Assembly (NCBI GenBank): GCA_947494705.1
Contig: CANLVN010000002.1
Coordinates: 558,001 to 622,000 of the forward strand
Direction: 5' to 3'
Length of the DNA stretch: 64,000 nt
DNA from: an uncultured Erythrobacter sp.
GTDB taxonomy: Bacteria; Pseudomonadota; Alphaproteobacteria; Sphingomonadales; Sphingomonadaceae
In this document: in pieces, positions 42,970 to 52,415 of the stretch
Layout of the letters: each line of letters opens with the position of its first letter
Numbering within the stretch: the stretch's first letter is position 1
The notes under the pieces: model-generated
The model's input: only the letters and a program-made list of their open reading frames with translations
What the model was told of the DNA's origin: nothing
Databases searched by the model: none
Translations under genes and position numbers: made by a program

Positions 42970-43584
42970 GTGCCAATGAAGCCTCTGATCATTTTGATAC
43001 TTTCGGGAATCCTTGTCGCCTCATGCTCTGAAGAAAAATCATCTGGTAGTGGAGCGGATTCCCGCATTGCGATAGCCCAACGCTTGAACGAAAAGCTTTC
43101 TGGAACAGTGTCTGAGCATACTGAACTGACCTCCGTTTTCTTGCACGAGGGGCGCGTCGTCAGCTATATTCTTCATGTCTTCACCGGCCAATTCTATACG
43201 ATCGATTCTGGCACCTTACTCCCCAAGAAGAACATGGTGATCGCTGCAAAATTCTCTGATGGATATTTTGAAGCTCTCAAAGCCGCCTCGCCGAAGAAGC
43301 GGGAGGATTATGAGCCGCTACGGGAGCGTTTTGGTGAGGCTGATGCCAGGCGTATCTCAGACGTTGTTCGCCATGGTGATCTCCATTTTCTCGGTCCAGA
43401 AATCGCCGCGGTAAGGAGAAATTTACACAGCATCACCCCGAAGCAGCCATATCTACTTCGGGATGACAAATGGATTTACCAGATGGTCAGCGATGGTCCG
43501 CCAAATGACATTCTGCGCTCGAAAACCTCAAATGTTCTTCGCGGGATTGATCGCTTTAGCCCAACATGTGATCCGATCTCATAA
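42970..43584 (+). CDS. Putative lipoprotein of unknown function (cassette-like gene 7)
   Basis: This 204-residue protein has a lipoprotein signal (IILILSGILVASC, Cys near residue 19) and a Ser/Gly-rich linker. The following domain (VSYILHVFTGQFYTIDSG, then YEPLRERFGEADARRISD) matches nothing I recognise. It starts with GTG 42970 or ATG 42976, 6 bp after the frameshifted gene. Low GC matches its neighbours. A partial repeat copy (H) begins 13 bp after its stop. Confidence 0.6.
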   Translation: MPMKPLIILILSGILVASCSEEKSSGSGADSRIAIAQRLNEKLSGTVSEHTELTSVFLHEGRVVSYILHVFTGQFYTIDSGTLLPKKNMVIAAKFSDGYFEALKAASPKKREDYEPLRERFGEADARRISDVVRHGDLHFLGPEIAAVRRNLHSITPKQPYLLRDDKWIYQMVSDGPPNDILRSKTSNVLRGIDRFSPTCDPIS

Positions 43585-43596
43585 GGGAAGCCGCTC

Positions 43597-43623
43597 GGCA
43601 GCTTTCCACCCAATTTCGGACAG
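43597..43623 (+). repeat. Interspersed repeat copy H (left end only)
   Basis: GGCAGCTTTCCACCC followed by AATTTCGGACAG matches the left block of copies B and G; the hairpin and right block are missing. It marks the right edge of the accessory stretch, after which base composition returns to that of core genes. Confidence 0.7.
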
Positions 43624-43725
43624 TAGATCCTGTTCAGGCGATGCCTGAAAGCCGCCGGTCCTTGGTAGAACGGGGAGGGACGGTGCTTCGACAAGTCCTC
43701 CACGAGCGGGTAGGGAAACGGGAGG

Positions 43726-44142
43726 ATGACTCAACCCACCCACCTTTTCTTCTATGGCGTTCTTCAAGAAGGCTTGGGCGACTGGCCGTTCCTCACCGGC
43801 CTTGGTCTTGGTTCGCCTGCGACCGTCACGGGTGCGCTTTATGCCATTCCCGATGAGGCTGGCTGGTATCCCGCGCTCATCCCGACGCAGGCGCGCTTCG
43901 CCACGGCCGTGCATGGGACGATCCACGAAGCGGGCGCGGTCGATCTGGCTGCCATCGACGCTTTCGAGGGCGCGGACTATGCGCGCCATCCGGTCGAGGT
44001 CGATGGCTGGGACGGGTTCGGGGAGACGGTGGCCGATGCCTATGTCTGGACCGGCGATTTGCCCGTGGGGGCCGAACCGATCGCGAGCGGCAATTTCGTC
44101 GAGTGGCTCGAGGAAACGGGGCGTACGGCATTCGCGGGGTAG
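43726..44142 (+). CDS. Gamma-glutamylcyclotransferase-like family protein
   Basis: A 138-residue protein of the GGCT/AIG2-like fold. The substrate-binding FFYGVLQEG lies at residues 8-16, with ALYAIPDEAGWYPAL and AIDAFEGADYARHPVEV after it, the latter carrying the conserved Glu (FEG). Relatives release 5-oxoproline from gamma-glutamyl peptides, but many members have unknown substrates. It has a strong GGGAGG ribosome-binding site 8 bases before the ATG and is the first core-composition gene after the repeat array. Confidence 0.82.
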   Translation: MTQPTHLFFYGVLQEGLGDWPFLTGLGLGSPATVTGALYAIPDEAGWYPALIPTQARFATAVHGTIHEAGAVDLAAIDAFEGADYARHPVEVDGWDGFGETVADAYVWTGDLPVGAEPIASGNFVEWLEETGRTAFAG

Positions 44143-44254
44143 GGCGCAGGCATTTTCCTACTCGCGGTCCAGCCTGTATCGCGCCGGCTCGTTTTTCCTC
44201 GACAGGCGCAGGCTATGCTCTTCCATCTTGGGTTCTCCGCAATGCCCCTTCGAA

Positions 44255-44395
44255 AAGGTTACACTCGGAGGGTGCCAAGGTTACGCTTTGTGCGCCGCAG
44301 GGTCACACTTCGCGGCGGCAAAGGTTACGCTTGGCATGGATAAGGTCACAGTTTTGCGCGCAAGGTTACACTTTGGGCGCTGCAGGGTGACAGTT
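44255..44395 (+). repeat. Seven-copy iteron-like direct repeat array
   Basis: Seven same-orientation copies of AAGGTTACRCTT begin at 44255, 44277, 44299, 44321, 44342, 44362 and 44384, a period of 20-22 bp or two helical turns. Variants are AGGGTCACACTT (third), AAGGTCACAGTT (fifth) and AGGGTGACAGTT (seventh). Spacers are mostly unlike each other apart from GC-rich GCG/GCA bases. The array lies in the 452-bp gap before rpmI, about 200 bp upstream of its start. No gene overlaps it convincingly. It looks like a protein-binding array; its partner is unknown. Confidence 0.85.
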
Positions 44396-44594
44396 TGGCG
44401 TTTTTGCTCCTGGAGGGTGTTCCATGTGTTCCATCCTGTAGGGTTTGCAGCGCCCGCCGCGCCCTCGCGATTCGCTTGCATTCGGCCGCAAACGCGCTAT
44501 GTGGCGCGACTTCAACGACACGAATCAAGCGACCGGCCTGGCGACAAGGGCTGCCAGGGCTGGTTTGGACGTGTCTTCGATACAGGAGATGAAA

Positions 44595-44798
44595 ATGCCC
44601 AAGCTTAAGACCAAGAGCGGTGTGAAGAAGCGCTTCAAGATCACCGCAACCGGCAAGGTCAAGCACGGTGTCGCCGGAAAGCGCCACCGCCTGATCAGCC
44701 ACAATGCGAAGTACATCCGCCAGAACCGCGGTACCACTGTCCTGTCGGACCCCGACACGAAGACGGTGAAGAAGTGGGCCCCTTACGGGCTCGACTGA
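44595..44798 (+). CDS. rpmI: 50S ribosomal protein L35
   Basis: A 67-residue basic protein with the L35 sequence [14 protein letters not shown] at the start and the family block [16 protein letters not shown]. Length is typical. GGAGATG just upstream supplies the ribosome-binding site. It is followed after 23 bp by rplT. infC, often the preceding gene in bacteria, is not next to it here. Confidence 0.98.
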   Translation: MPKLKTKSGVKKRFKITATGKVKHGVAGKRHRLISHNAKYIRQNRGTTVLSDPDTKTVKKWAPYGLD

Positions 44799-44821
44799 TC
44801 GCGAACTAAGGAGATAGAGAT

Positions 44822-45181
44822 ATGCCTCGCATCAAACGCGGCGTGACCACACGCCAGAAGCACAAGCGGCTACTCGACCAGGCCAAGGGCTATCGCGGTC
44901 GTCGCAAGAACACCATCCGCGTAGCGCGCCAGGCCGTCGAGAAGGCCGGCCAGTACGCCTATCGCGACCGCAAGGTGAAGAAGCGCAGCTTCCGCGCCCT
45001 GTGGATCCAGCGCATCAACGCAGCCGTCCGCGCCGAAGGCCTGACCTATTCGCAGTTCATGCACGGCGTGAAGCTCGCCGGCATCGAACTCGATCGCAAG
45101 GTGATGGCCGACCTCGCCATGAACGAGGAAGCCGCATTCAAGACGGTGATCGCTCAGGCAAAGGCGGCCCTGCCGGCCTGA
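44822..45181 (+). CDS. rplT: 50S ribosomal protein L20
   Basis: This 119-residue protein has the basic N-terminal helix and the [16 protein letters not shown] segment of L20, which binds 23S rRNA early in assembly of the large subunit. AAGGAGATAGAG precedes the ATG. In other bacteria L20 represses its own operon through the mRNA leader; whether this occurs here cannot be seen. A strong terminator follows. Confidence 0.98.
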   Translation: MPRIKRGVTTRQKHKRLLDQAKGYRGRRKNTIRVARQAVEKAGQYAYRDRKVKKRSFRALWIQRINAAVRAEGLTYSQFMHGVKLAGIELDRKVMADLAMNEEAAFKTVIAQAKAALPA

Positions 45182-45213
45182 TTGCCGAACTGATCGCTCT
45201 CGGGCGATTCGGA

Positions 45214-45252
45214 AAAAGGCCTCGGTTTGCGCGATGCGAACCGGGGCCTTTT
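45214..45252 (+). terminator. Intrinsic terminator after rpmI-rplT
   Basis: AAAAGGCCtCGGTTTGC and the complementary GCGAACCGgGGCCTTTT form a long stem with a 4-6 base loop, ending in a TTTT run, 33 bp after the rplT stop. Confidence 0.85.
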
Positions 45253-45342
45253 CACGTCTCGAATCTTCGGTCCGTCGCGCGAAGCTTGTAGGAAGTCGCC
45301 AAGTGCCTTGTAAATCCGCGCCAATTCGGTCAAGGCGAATGG

Positions 45343-46296
45343 ATGGGGAAAGAGGGGAATCCAAATGCCCTCGAGGGTCAGCCAGCGACCGAGCTATCGG
45401 GGCCGCGCCATTCCGTGCGCAGTGAGTTCCTGGCCGCGCCATCGCAGTTCGATGGGTGTTTCACCACATTCTACCACATGGAGCTTGATGTTGCCGACGG
45501 CGGCAGCGTAACCGATTACCTCCAGCCCGAATGGGGCAACCTGCGTTTCTTCGGAGGCGCGACTCCGACTTCGAAAATTGGCAACGCGACGATATCGAAC
45601 GCGCGCTTCAACGCCACCGGACCGAGTTCGCTGCCGCTGAAGTTCAGTCTGGGCGCGTCGCGAATGTGGGGCATCGGGATCCTGCCGCTGGGCTGGGCGC
45701 GGTTTATCGACGGCCACGCCTCGGATCTCGCCAACACCGCCCATGACGGATCAACGCATCCGGCCTTTGCCCGTTTCGATTGTCTCTCCGACGTGCTGTG
45801 TGATCCGATGCTCGACAAGGAGGCGCAGTTCGACGCAATCGTCGACGCGATGGAGCGGATGATGCGACCCAGCCGCGACGATGCGAAGATCAAGAAGGTC
45901 CATGCCGCGCTGGTCAGCGGGGAGCATGTCGGCGTGGGGGATCTGGCCGATGCCTGCGCAATGTCGATCCGCACGCTTGAGCGCGTGTGCCACCGGTATT
46001 TCGGCTTCACACCGAAGCGGCTGATGCGTCGACAGCGCTTCATGCGCAGCCTGACCAGCTTCATGCTGCACCGCGGATCGCGCTGGACCGAAGCCATGGA
46101 CGAGGAATATCACGACCAGGCGCAGTTCACCCGCGAATTCACCGAGTTCATGACCATGACACCGAGCGCCTATGCCGCTCTGGATCACCCTATTCTCTCC
46201 TCCTTCATGGAGGCGCGCGCACGGATCTGGGGCAGCGCCGCGCAAACTCTCGACCGGCCTGACCGCGGCCCTGCAGCGGAAAGCGCAGAGGACTGA
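45343..46296 (+). CDS. AraC-family transcriptional regulator
   Basis: A 317-residue protein with a variable N-terminal domain and a C-terminal AraC double helix-turn-helix. The first HTH is VGDLADACAMSIRTLERVC (about residues 201-219), then the linker GFTPKRLMRRQRFMRSL, and the second includes DQAQFTREFTEFMTMTPS (about residues 268-285). The N-terminal domain resembles a small sensor barrel but no ligand is indicated. It stands alone between rplT and pheS; 145 bp separate it from pheS. Confidence 0.85.
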   Translation: MGKEGNPNALEGQPATELSGPRHSVRSEFLAAPSQFDGCFTTFYHMELDVADGGSVTDYLQPEWGNLRFFGGATPTSKIGNATISNARFNATGPSSLPLKFSLGASRMWGIGILPLGWARFIDGHASDLANTAHDGSTHPAFARFDCLSDVLCDPMLDKEAQFDAIVDAMERMMRPSRDDAKIKKVHAALVSGEHVGVGDLADACAMSIRTLERVCHRYFGFTPKRLMRRQRFMRSLTSFMLHRGSRWTEAMDEEYHDQAQFTREFTEFMTMTPSAYAALDHPILSSFMEARARIWGSAAQTLDRPDRGPAAESAED

Positions 46297-46441
46297 ACCG
46301 CGAGCCTCAGTAGAAGATCGTTCTCTGGCGGCGATGTCCGGTAAGCGGGCGCCACAGCCGAGCTGAGGGCGCCGCTCCGAATGCCCTTTGCAAGTCAGGG
46401 CAATTGGCGCTAGCGGACCCCCTCACGCAAACAGGCCGATC

Positions 46442-47542
46442 ATGACCGAATTGACATCACAGGAACAGGCGACGCTCGATGCCATCGCCGCAGCGACATC
46501 GCTCGACGCACTAGAAGAGCAGCGCGTGGCAGCGCTTGGTAAAAAGGGCTGGGTGAGCCTGGCGCTCAAGACGCTTGGACAGATGAGCCCGGACGAGCGC
46601 AAGGAAGCTGCGCCCGCGATTCAGGCAGTGCGTGCGAAAGTGGCCGACGCTCTCGATGCGCGCAAGGCAGCGCTCGAGGCGGAGGCGCTCGAAGCGCAAC
46701 TGGCCAGCGAGACTATCGACCTCACCCTGCCCGCGCCCGACATGCCCAAAGGCTCGATCCACCCGGTGAGCCAGGTGATGGACGAGCTTGCGGAGATTTT
46801 CGCGGATCTCGGTTTCGCGGTCGCTACAGGCCCTGAAATCGAGGATGACTGGCACAATTTCACCGCGCTCAACATGGACGAGAACCATCCCGCGCGCGCC
46901 ATGCACGATACGTTCTATTTCCCCGATGCCGCGCCAGACGGAGGGCAGATGCTGTTGCGCACGCACACCTCTCCCGTCCAGATCCGCAGCATGAAGGACC
47001 AGGGTGCGCCGATCCGCCTTATCGCGCCGGGCCGTGTGTACCGCTCCGACAGCGATGCCACGCACACCCCGATGTTCCATCAGGTCGAAGGGCTCGTCGT
47101 GGACAAGGGGATCCACCTCGGCCACCTCAAATGGACGCTCGAGACCTTCTTCAAGGCGTTCTTCGAGCGCGAGGATATCGTCCTGCGTCTGCGCCCTTCC
47201 TACTTTCCGTTCACCGAACCCAGCGTCGAGGTTGATGTCGGCTATTCGAATGAAGGTGATCGCCGCGTGGTCGGCGGGCATGGCGACGATGACGGCCACG
47301 ACTGGATGGAACTGGGCGGCAGCGGGATGGTGAACCGCCGCGTTCTCGAAATGGCGGGTGTCGATCCGGATGAGTTTCAGGGCTTCGCATTCGGCCTCGG
47401 CATCGACCGGATTGCGATGCTGAAATACGGGATGAACGATTTGCGCGCCTTCTTCGATGGGGATCCGCGCTGGCTCGCCCATTACGGGTTCTCACCCTAC
47501 GATCAGCCGACGCTTTCTGCCGGTGTGGGAGCGCGCCCATGA
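46442..47542 (+). CDS. pheS: Phenylalanine-tRNA ligase alpha subunit
   Basis: This 366-residue class II synthetase subunit has an N-terminal coiled coil (residues 1-85), [13 protein letters not shown], the motif 2 region with [12 protein letters not shown] and [12 protein letters not shown], and motif 3 [14 protein letters not shown]. It charges tRNA-Phe as an alpha2-beta2 tetramer. I chose ATG 46442; an upstream in-frame extension of 18 codons lacks similarity to the family. Its stop overlaps the pheT start (ATGA). Confidence 0.97.
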   Translation: MTELTSQEQATLDAIAAATSLDALEEQRVAALGKKGWVSLALKTLGQMSPDERKEAAPAIQAVRAKVADALDARKAALEAEALEAQLASETIDLTLPAPDMPKGSIHPVSQVMDELAEIFADLGFAVATGPEIEDDWHNFTALNMDENHPARAMHDTFYFPDAAPDGGQMLLRTHTSPVQIRSMKDQGAPIRLIAPGRVYRSDSDATHTPMFHQVEGLVVDKGIHLGHLKWTLETFFKAFFEREDIVLRLRPSYFPFTEPSVEVDVGYSNEGDRRVVGGHGDDDGHDWMELGGSGMVNRRVLEMAGVDPDEFQGFAFGLGIDRIAMLKYGMNDLRAFFDGDPRWLAHYGFSPYDQPTLSAGVGARP

Positions 47543-49941
47543 AGTTCTCGATCACATGGCTGAAAGACCACCTTGAAACCGAGGCGACACTGCAGGAGAT
47601 CACCGACTGCCTGACGTCGCTGGGCCACGAGGTCGAGGGTGTCGAGGACCCGGCACAAAAGCTGGCAGGCTTCACCGTCGCCAAGGTGCTGACCGCCGAA
47701 AAGCACCCCGATGCCGACAAGCTTCAGGTGCTGAGCGTCGACACCGGCGAGGGTGCTCCGTTGCAGGTTGTCTGCGGTGCGCCCAATGCGCGCGCCGGGA
47801 TGAAGGGCGTGCTGGGACAACCGGGCGCCGTCGTCCCTTCGAACGGCATGGAATTGCGCAAGAGCGCCATTCGCGGCGTCGAATCGAATGGCATGATGTG
47901 CTCGGTACGCGAGCTCGAACTGGGGGAGGACCACGATGGCATTATCGAACTGCCCGAGGATGCACCGGTTGGGCACAGCTTTGCCGAGTATCACGGCTCT
48001 TCGCCCGTCATCGATGTGGCGATCACCCCGAACCGCCCGGACTGCATGGGTGTCTACGGCATCGCTCGAGACCTTGCGGCAGCAGGGCTGGGAACTCTGA
48101 AGCCGATCGCCACCCCTTCATTCGACGCGAGCGGTTCCTGCCCGATCGAGATCCGCACCGACGATCCCGAAGGTTGTCCCGCATTCTACGGGCGGGTCAT
48201 CAAGGGCGTGACCAATGGTGCGTCGCCCGACTGGCTGCAACAGCGACTGACATCGGCGGGCCAGCGTCCGATCTCGCTGCTGGTGGACCTCACCAACTAC
48301 CTGATGCTCGCATTCGGGCGTCCGGCGCACATCTATGACCTTGCCAAGCTATCGGGCGCGGTGGTCGCGCGTCGCGCCAAGGACGGCGAGCAGGTGCTGG
48401 CGCTGAACGAGAAGACCTATACGCTCGACGAAAGTATGGTCGTCATCGCCGACGAGGCTCAGGTCCACGACATTGCCGGTATCATGGGCGGCGAGGATTC
48501 GGGTGTGCAGGATGACACAACCGACGTGCTGCTCGAAATCGCCTATTTCGACCCTCCGCGCATTGGCGTGACGGGACGCAAGCTCGGCCTTGCCTCCGAC
48601 GCGCGCACGCGGTTCGAGCGCGGGGTGGACCCGGCGTTCCTGCAAGACGGGCTGGACCTGCTCACCGGGCTGATCGTCGAACTGGCGGGCGGGAAACCGA
48701 GTGAAGCTGTCCAAGCCGGTTCACCGCCGAGCGAGGCGAAGGCCGTCTCCTTCGACCCCGCGATGACTGCGAAACTGGGCGGTGTCGATGTGCCTGCCGA
48801 CGAGCAGAAGCGCATCCTCGAAAGTCTCGATTTCTCGGTGGATGCGGACTGGAAAGTCACGTGCCCGCTGCGTCGTCACGATATCGAAGGGCCAGCGGAC
48901 CTCGTCGAGGAAGTCGTGCGCATCCACGGCCTCGACAAGGTCGAAAGCGTCGCTCTCCCGCGGATGGACGGGGTCGCACGTCCGACCGCCACCGCGCAAC
49001 AGGCGCTTGAACGCAAGCTGCGCCGTGCGGCAGCGGGAAGCGGACTGGACGAGGCGGTGACGTGGTCGTTCCTGCCCGGCGACGCTGCCGATCATTTCGC
49101 AACCGGCGATCAGGCCCTCTGGGTTCTCGACAACCCGATCAGCGAGGACATGAAGGCAATGCGTCCCTCGCTCGTTCCCGGCCTGCTGCTCGCGGCCAAG
49201 CGCAACGCGGATCGCGGCGCGAGCGGGTCGCGCCTGTTCGAGCTAGGTCGGCGCTATTTCCGTGGACCAGACGGCATGAGTGACGAGCGCCCGACATTGG
49301 GCGTGGTCCTTGCCGGAGAGAAGACGCCGCGCGGCTGGGCAAGCGGCAAGGCGTCTTCGTTCGACGCTTTCGACGCCAAGGCGGCGGCCATGACCCTGCT
49401 CGAAGCCGCCGGTGCTCCGGTCGGTAACCTCATGGTCTTCGGCGAAGCGGGCGAGCAATTCCATCCCGGGCAGTCGGCAACCTTGCGGCTTGGCCCCAAA
49501 AAGGTGCTGGCGCGCTTCGGTATGCTGCATCCCGCGACGCTCAAGGCGTTCGACATGAATGGGCCGGTCGCGGCAGTAGAACTGTTCCTCGATGCTATTC
49601 CGGCAAAGAAAGCCGGGAAGGGTCCGGTCAGTTTCGCGCGTCCCAGCTTCACGCCGCCCGCCCTGCAGGCCGTGACACGCGATTTCGCATTCCTCGTGCC
49701 CGCCGATCTTGCCGCCGAAGACCTGCTCAAGTCGGTGCGCGGATCGGACAAGGCCAACATCACGGGTGCGCGCGTCTTCGACATATTCACCGGCGAGGGG
49801 GTCCCCGAGGGGAAAAAGTCGCTCGCCATCGAAGTGACGCTGCAGCCGCACGACAAGAGCTTCAAGGACGCCGACCTCAAGGCGATTGCCGACAAGGGGG
49901 TCGCGGCGGCAGCCAAACAGGGGGCGGAGTTGCGCGGCTGA
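47539..49941 (+). CDS. pheT: Phenylalanine-tRNA ligase beta subunit
   Basis: An 800-residue protein of typical length. It has the N-terminal OB-fold tRNA-binding domain (about 40-150, with [11 protein letters not shown]), the B3/B4 editing domain (about 215-390), a B5 domain (about 400-475), a catalytic-like core, and the ferredoxin-fold anticodon-binding domain at the end (from about residue 705, [18 protein letters not shown]). It completes the tetramer with PheS and edits mischarged Tyr. The ATG is inside the pheS stop region, so translation is coupled. Confidence 0.97.
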   Translation: MKFSITWLKDHLETEATLQEITDCLTSLGHEVEGVEDPAQKLAGFTVAKVLTAEKHPDADKLQVLSVDTGEGAPLQVVCGAPNARAGMKGVLGQPGAVVPSNGMELRKSAIRGVESNGMMCSVRELELGEDHDGIIELPEDAPVGHSFAEYHGSSPVIDVAITPNRPDCMGVYGIARDLAAAGLGTLKPIATPSFDASGSCPIEIRTDDPEGCPAFYGRVIKGVTNGASPDWLQQRLTSAGQRPISLLVDLTNYLMLAFGRPAHIYDLAKLSGAVVARRAKDGEQVLALNEKTYTLDESMVVIADEAQVHDIAGIMGGEDSGVQDDTTDVLLEIAYFDPPRIGVTGRKLGLASDARTRFERGVDPAFLQDGLDLLTGLIVELAGGKPSEAVQAGSPPSEAKAVSFDPAMTAKLGGVDVPADEQKRILESLDFSVDADWKVTCPLRRHDIEGPADLVEEVVRIHGLDKVESVALPRMDGVARPTATAQQALERKLRRAAAGSGLDEAVTWSFLPGDAADHFATGDQALWVLDNPISEDMKAMRPSLVPGLLLAAKRNADRGASGSRLFELGRRYFRGPDGMSDERPTLGVVLAGEKTPRGWASGKASSFDAFDAKAAAMTLLEAAGAPVGNLMVFGEAGEQFHPGQSATLRLGPKKVLARFGMLHPATLKAFDMNGPVAAVELFLDAIPAKKAGKGPVSFARPSFTPPALQAVTRDFAFLVPADLAAEDLLKSVRGSDKANITGARVFDIFTGEGVPEGKKSLAIEVTLQPHDKSFKDADLKAIADKGVAAAAKQGAELRG

Positions 49942-49958
49942 TCCGGCGCTCGTTGACC

Positions 49959-51479
49959 ATGTCCAACAGAAGAACCTTCGCGATCATCTCGCACCCCGAC
50001 GCAGGCAAGACCACGCTCACCGAGAAGCTGTTGTTGCAGGGCGGCGCGATCCACCTTGCAGGCCAGGTCAAGGCACGCGGGCAGGCCCGACGCGCGCGGT
50101 CGGACTGGATGAAGATCGAGCAGCAGCGCGGCATCTCGGTCACGTCCAGCGTGATGACGTTCGAGCGGGACGGGGTCACCTTCAACCTGCTCGACACTCC
50201 GGGACACGAGGACTTCTCGGAAGATACCTACCGCACGCTCACTGCGGTCGACAGCGCGGTCATGGTGATCGATGCCGCCAAGGGGATCGAGCCGCAGACG
50301 CGCAAGCTGTTCGAGGTCTGTCGGCTTCGCAGCGTGCCGATCATCACCTTCGTCAACAAGGTGGACCGCGAGGGCCGCGACCCATTCGAGACGCTGGACG
50401 AAGTAGCCGACATGCTCGCGCTCGACGTCAGCCCGCAAAGCTGGCCGGTCGGCATGGGCGGTCAGTTCAAGGGTATCCTCGATTTCGCGTCCGGCCATGT
50501 GAGCCGCCCTGAGGGGCCGTCGAAGGAGTTTCTAGGCAAGGTCGACGAAGACCCAGACATTCCGGAAGAATATGCCGAGGAAGCCGAACTGGCACAGGTC
50601 GGCTATCCCGAATTCGACCTCGAGGCCTACCGCAACGGCGACCTCACCCCGGTCTATTTCGGTTCGGCACTAAAGAATTTCGGTGTCACCCAGTTGATCG
50701 AGGCGATCGCACAGCACGCCCCGCCACCGCGCCCGCAACCCGCTGGCGACGATCAGGTGACGCCCGACCATGACGAGGTCACCGGCTTTATCTTCAAGGT
50801 GCAGGCCAACATGGACCCCAATCACCGCGACCGCATCGCTTTCATGCGGCAGGTGTCGGGCACCTTCAAACGTGGCATGAAGCTGACGCCGTCGGGCTTG
50901 GGCAAGCCGATCGCAATCCACTCGCCGATCCTTTTCTTCGCACAGGACCGCGAGATTGCCGACACGGCCGAGGCGGGCGACATCATCGGAATTCCCAACC
51001 ACGGCACCTTGCGCGTGGGCGACACGCTTTCCGAAAAGGACAAGGTGCGCTTCACCGGCCTGCCCAACTTCGCGCCTGAAATCCTGCGCCGTGTCCAGCT
51101 CAAGGATCCGACCAAGACCAAGCAGCTGCGCAAGGCTCTGGACGACCTCTCCGAAGAAGGCGTGATCCAGGTTTTCTACCCCGAGATCGGAGCGCAGCAT
51201 ATCATCGGCGTGGTCGGCCAGCTTCAGCTCGACGTCCTGATTGCGCGGCTTGAGGCCGAATACAAGGTCGAGGCGGCGCTCGAAGCGTCTCCTTTCGCGA
51301 CCGCGCGCTGGCTGAAGGGTGATCAGAAGGCACTCGACGAGTTCGAGAGCTTCAACCGCGCCAATCTTGCGCGGGACCGCGATGGCGATCTCGTCTTCAT
51401 GGCGAAGAGTCCGTGGGACGTGAACTACCAGGTGGAAAAGAACCCCGAGCTTACCTTCTCCGCGACCAAGGAACGGTAG
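49959..51479 (+). CDS. prfC: Peptide chain release factor 3
   Basis: This 506-residue translational GTPase has the G1 motif AIISHPDAGKTTLTEK at the N-terminus, G3 LLDTPGHEDFSEDTYRTL near residue 83, G4 FVNKVDREGRDP near 127, an EF-Tu-like domain II and the RF3 C-terminal domain (VVGQLQLDVLIARLEAEY). It frees RF1/RF2 from the ribosome after termination. ATG 49959 is preferred; a TTG two codons earlier (49953) is possible. It begins 17 bp after pheT. Confidence 0.96.
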   Translation: MSNRRTFAIISHPDAGKTTLTEKLLLQGGAIHLAGQVKARGQARRARSDWMKIEQQRGISVTSSVMTFERDGVTFNLLDTPGHEDFSEDTYRTLTAVDSAVMVIDAAKGIEPQTRKLFEVCRLRSVPIITFVNKVDREGRDPFETLDEVADMLALDVSPQSWPVGMGGQFKGILDFASGHVSRPEGPSKEFLGKVDEDPDIPEEYAEEAELAQVGYPEFDLEAYRNGDLTPVYFGSALKNFGVTQLIEAIAQHAPPPRPQPAGDDQVTPDHDEVTGFIFKVQANMDPNHRDRIAFMRQVSGTFKRGMKLTPSGLGKPIAIHSPILFFAQDREIADTAEAGDIIGIPNHGTLRVGDTLSEKDKVRFTGLPNFAPEILRRVQLKDPTKTKQLRKALDDLSEEGVIQVFYPEIGAQHIIGVVGQLQLDVLIARLEAEYKVEAALEASPFATARWLKGDQKALDEFESFNRANLARDRDGDLVFMAKSPWDVNYQVEKNPELTFSATKER

Positions 51480-51516
51480 GCTTGCGAGCAAAGGCGCTTC
51501 GCGGCATGGCGACGAC

Positions 51517-52404
51517 ATGACGACTTCCGGCCCGACATCGCAGACCTTCATTTCGCAACGGCTCAAGCTCAACTATTTCGACTGGGCGCAAACCGAAGAG
51601 GACCGAGCGAAGCCACCCCTCGTCCTGGTCCATGGTGGGCGCGATCATGCGCGCAGCTGGGACTGGACTGCGGAAATCCTCGCCGCCGATTATCATGTGG
51701 TTGCGATGGACCATCGCGGTCATGGCGATAGTGACTGGGTCTCGGACGGAAATTATCAGGCTGGCGACATGGTCTACGATCTCGCGCAGCTGGTCCACCA
51801 GCTCGGGCGCGGGCCGGTTACGATCGTAAGCCACTCACTCGGCGGCAACGTCTCGCTGCGATATGCCGGGACCTTTCCCGACATGGTCAGCAAGATCGTC
51901 GCAATCGAGGGGCTTGGTCCGAGTCCTCAGCGCCAGGCCGAGATGCGCTCGCGCCCCTATCCCGAGCGCCTTGCCGAATGGATCGGAAACAAGCGCAAGG
52001 CCGCCGGGCGCACACCGCGCAAATATGAAAGCATCGAAACCGCCTTCCAGCGGATGATCGACGAGAACGCTTATCTCACCCGCGATCAGGCGCGCCACCT
52101 GACGATCCACGGCGTTACTCGCAACGAGGATGGCACCTATAGCTGGAAATTCGACCCGCATCTCAATGTCTGGCCGGTCGAGGACATTGCGGACGAATTC
52201 CTTCGCGACACGTGGGCGGCGATCACTTGTCCCGCCCTGCTGCTTTACGGATCGGACAGCTGGGCCTCGAACCCGGAGAAGGACGGTCGGATCGAACATT
52301 TCAACACGGCCCGCGTGGTCGAATTCGAGAAAGCCGGGCACTGGCTCCATCACGACCAGTTTGATCGGTTCATCGAAACGGTGCAGGATTTCCTGCGCGA
52401 ATAG
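51517..52404 (+). CDS. Alpha/beta hydrolase
   Basis: A 295-residue alpha/beta-hydrolase-fold protein. It has the oxyanion-hole VHGGRDHARSWDW near residue 33, AMDHRGHGDSDW near residue 62, the nucleophile elbow VSHSLGGNVSL near residue 104, and the catalytic histidine region AGHWLHHDQFDRF near residue 275. There is no signal peptide, so it is cytosolic. The pattern is that of esterase/epoxide-hydrolase-type enzymes, but the substrate is unknown. The following oxidase-family gene starts 11 bp after its stop, so they form an operon. Confidence 0.85.
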   Translation: MTTSGPTSQTFISQRLKLNYFDWAQTEEDRAKPPLVLVHGGRDHARSWDWTAEILAADYHVVAMDHRGHGDSDWVSDGNYQAGDMVYDLAQLVHQLGRGPVTIVSHSLGGNVSLRYAGTFPDMVSKIVAIEGLGPSPQRQAEMRSRPYPERLAEWIGNKRKAAGRTPRKYESIETAFQRMIDENAYLTRDQARHLTIHGVTRNEDGTYSWKFDPHLNVWPVEDIADEFLRDTWAAITCPALLLYGSDSWASNPEKDGRIEHFNTARVVEFEKAGHWLHHDQFDRFIETVQDFLRE

Positions 52405-52415
52405 GAGAGGGACAA

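Noticed and set aside
33371..43623. Standard integron with attC sites
   Set aside because: The repeats do not show paired RYYYAAC/GTTRRRY ends and no integrase gene is in the window, so I describe the array only as cassette-like.
44255..44395. Plasmid-type replication origin
   Set aside because: No rep gene, no AT-rich melting region and no DnaA boxes are evident, and the neighbours are chromosomal core genes.
33371..44395. CRISPR array
   Set aside because: The interspersed repeats are too long and too far apart, the 20-22-bp-period array lacks spacer-sized unique sequence, and no cas genes are present.
44281..44702. Minus-strand small frames over the iteron array and rpmI
   Set aside because: They translate the DNA repeat itself and run antisense to rpmI; no independent evidence for protein.
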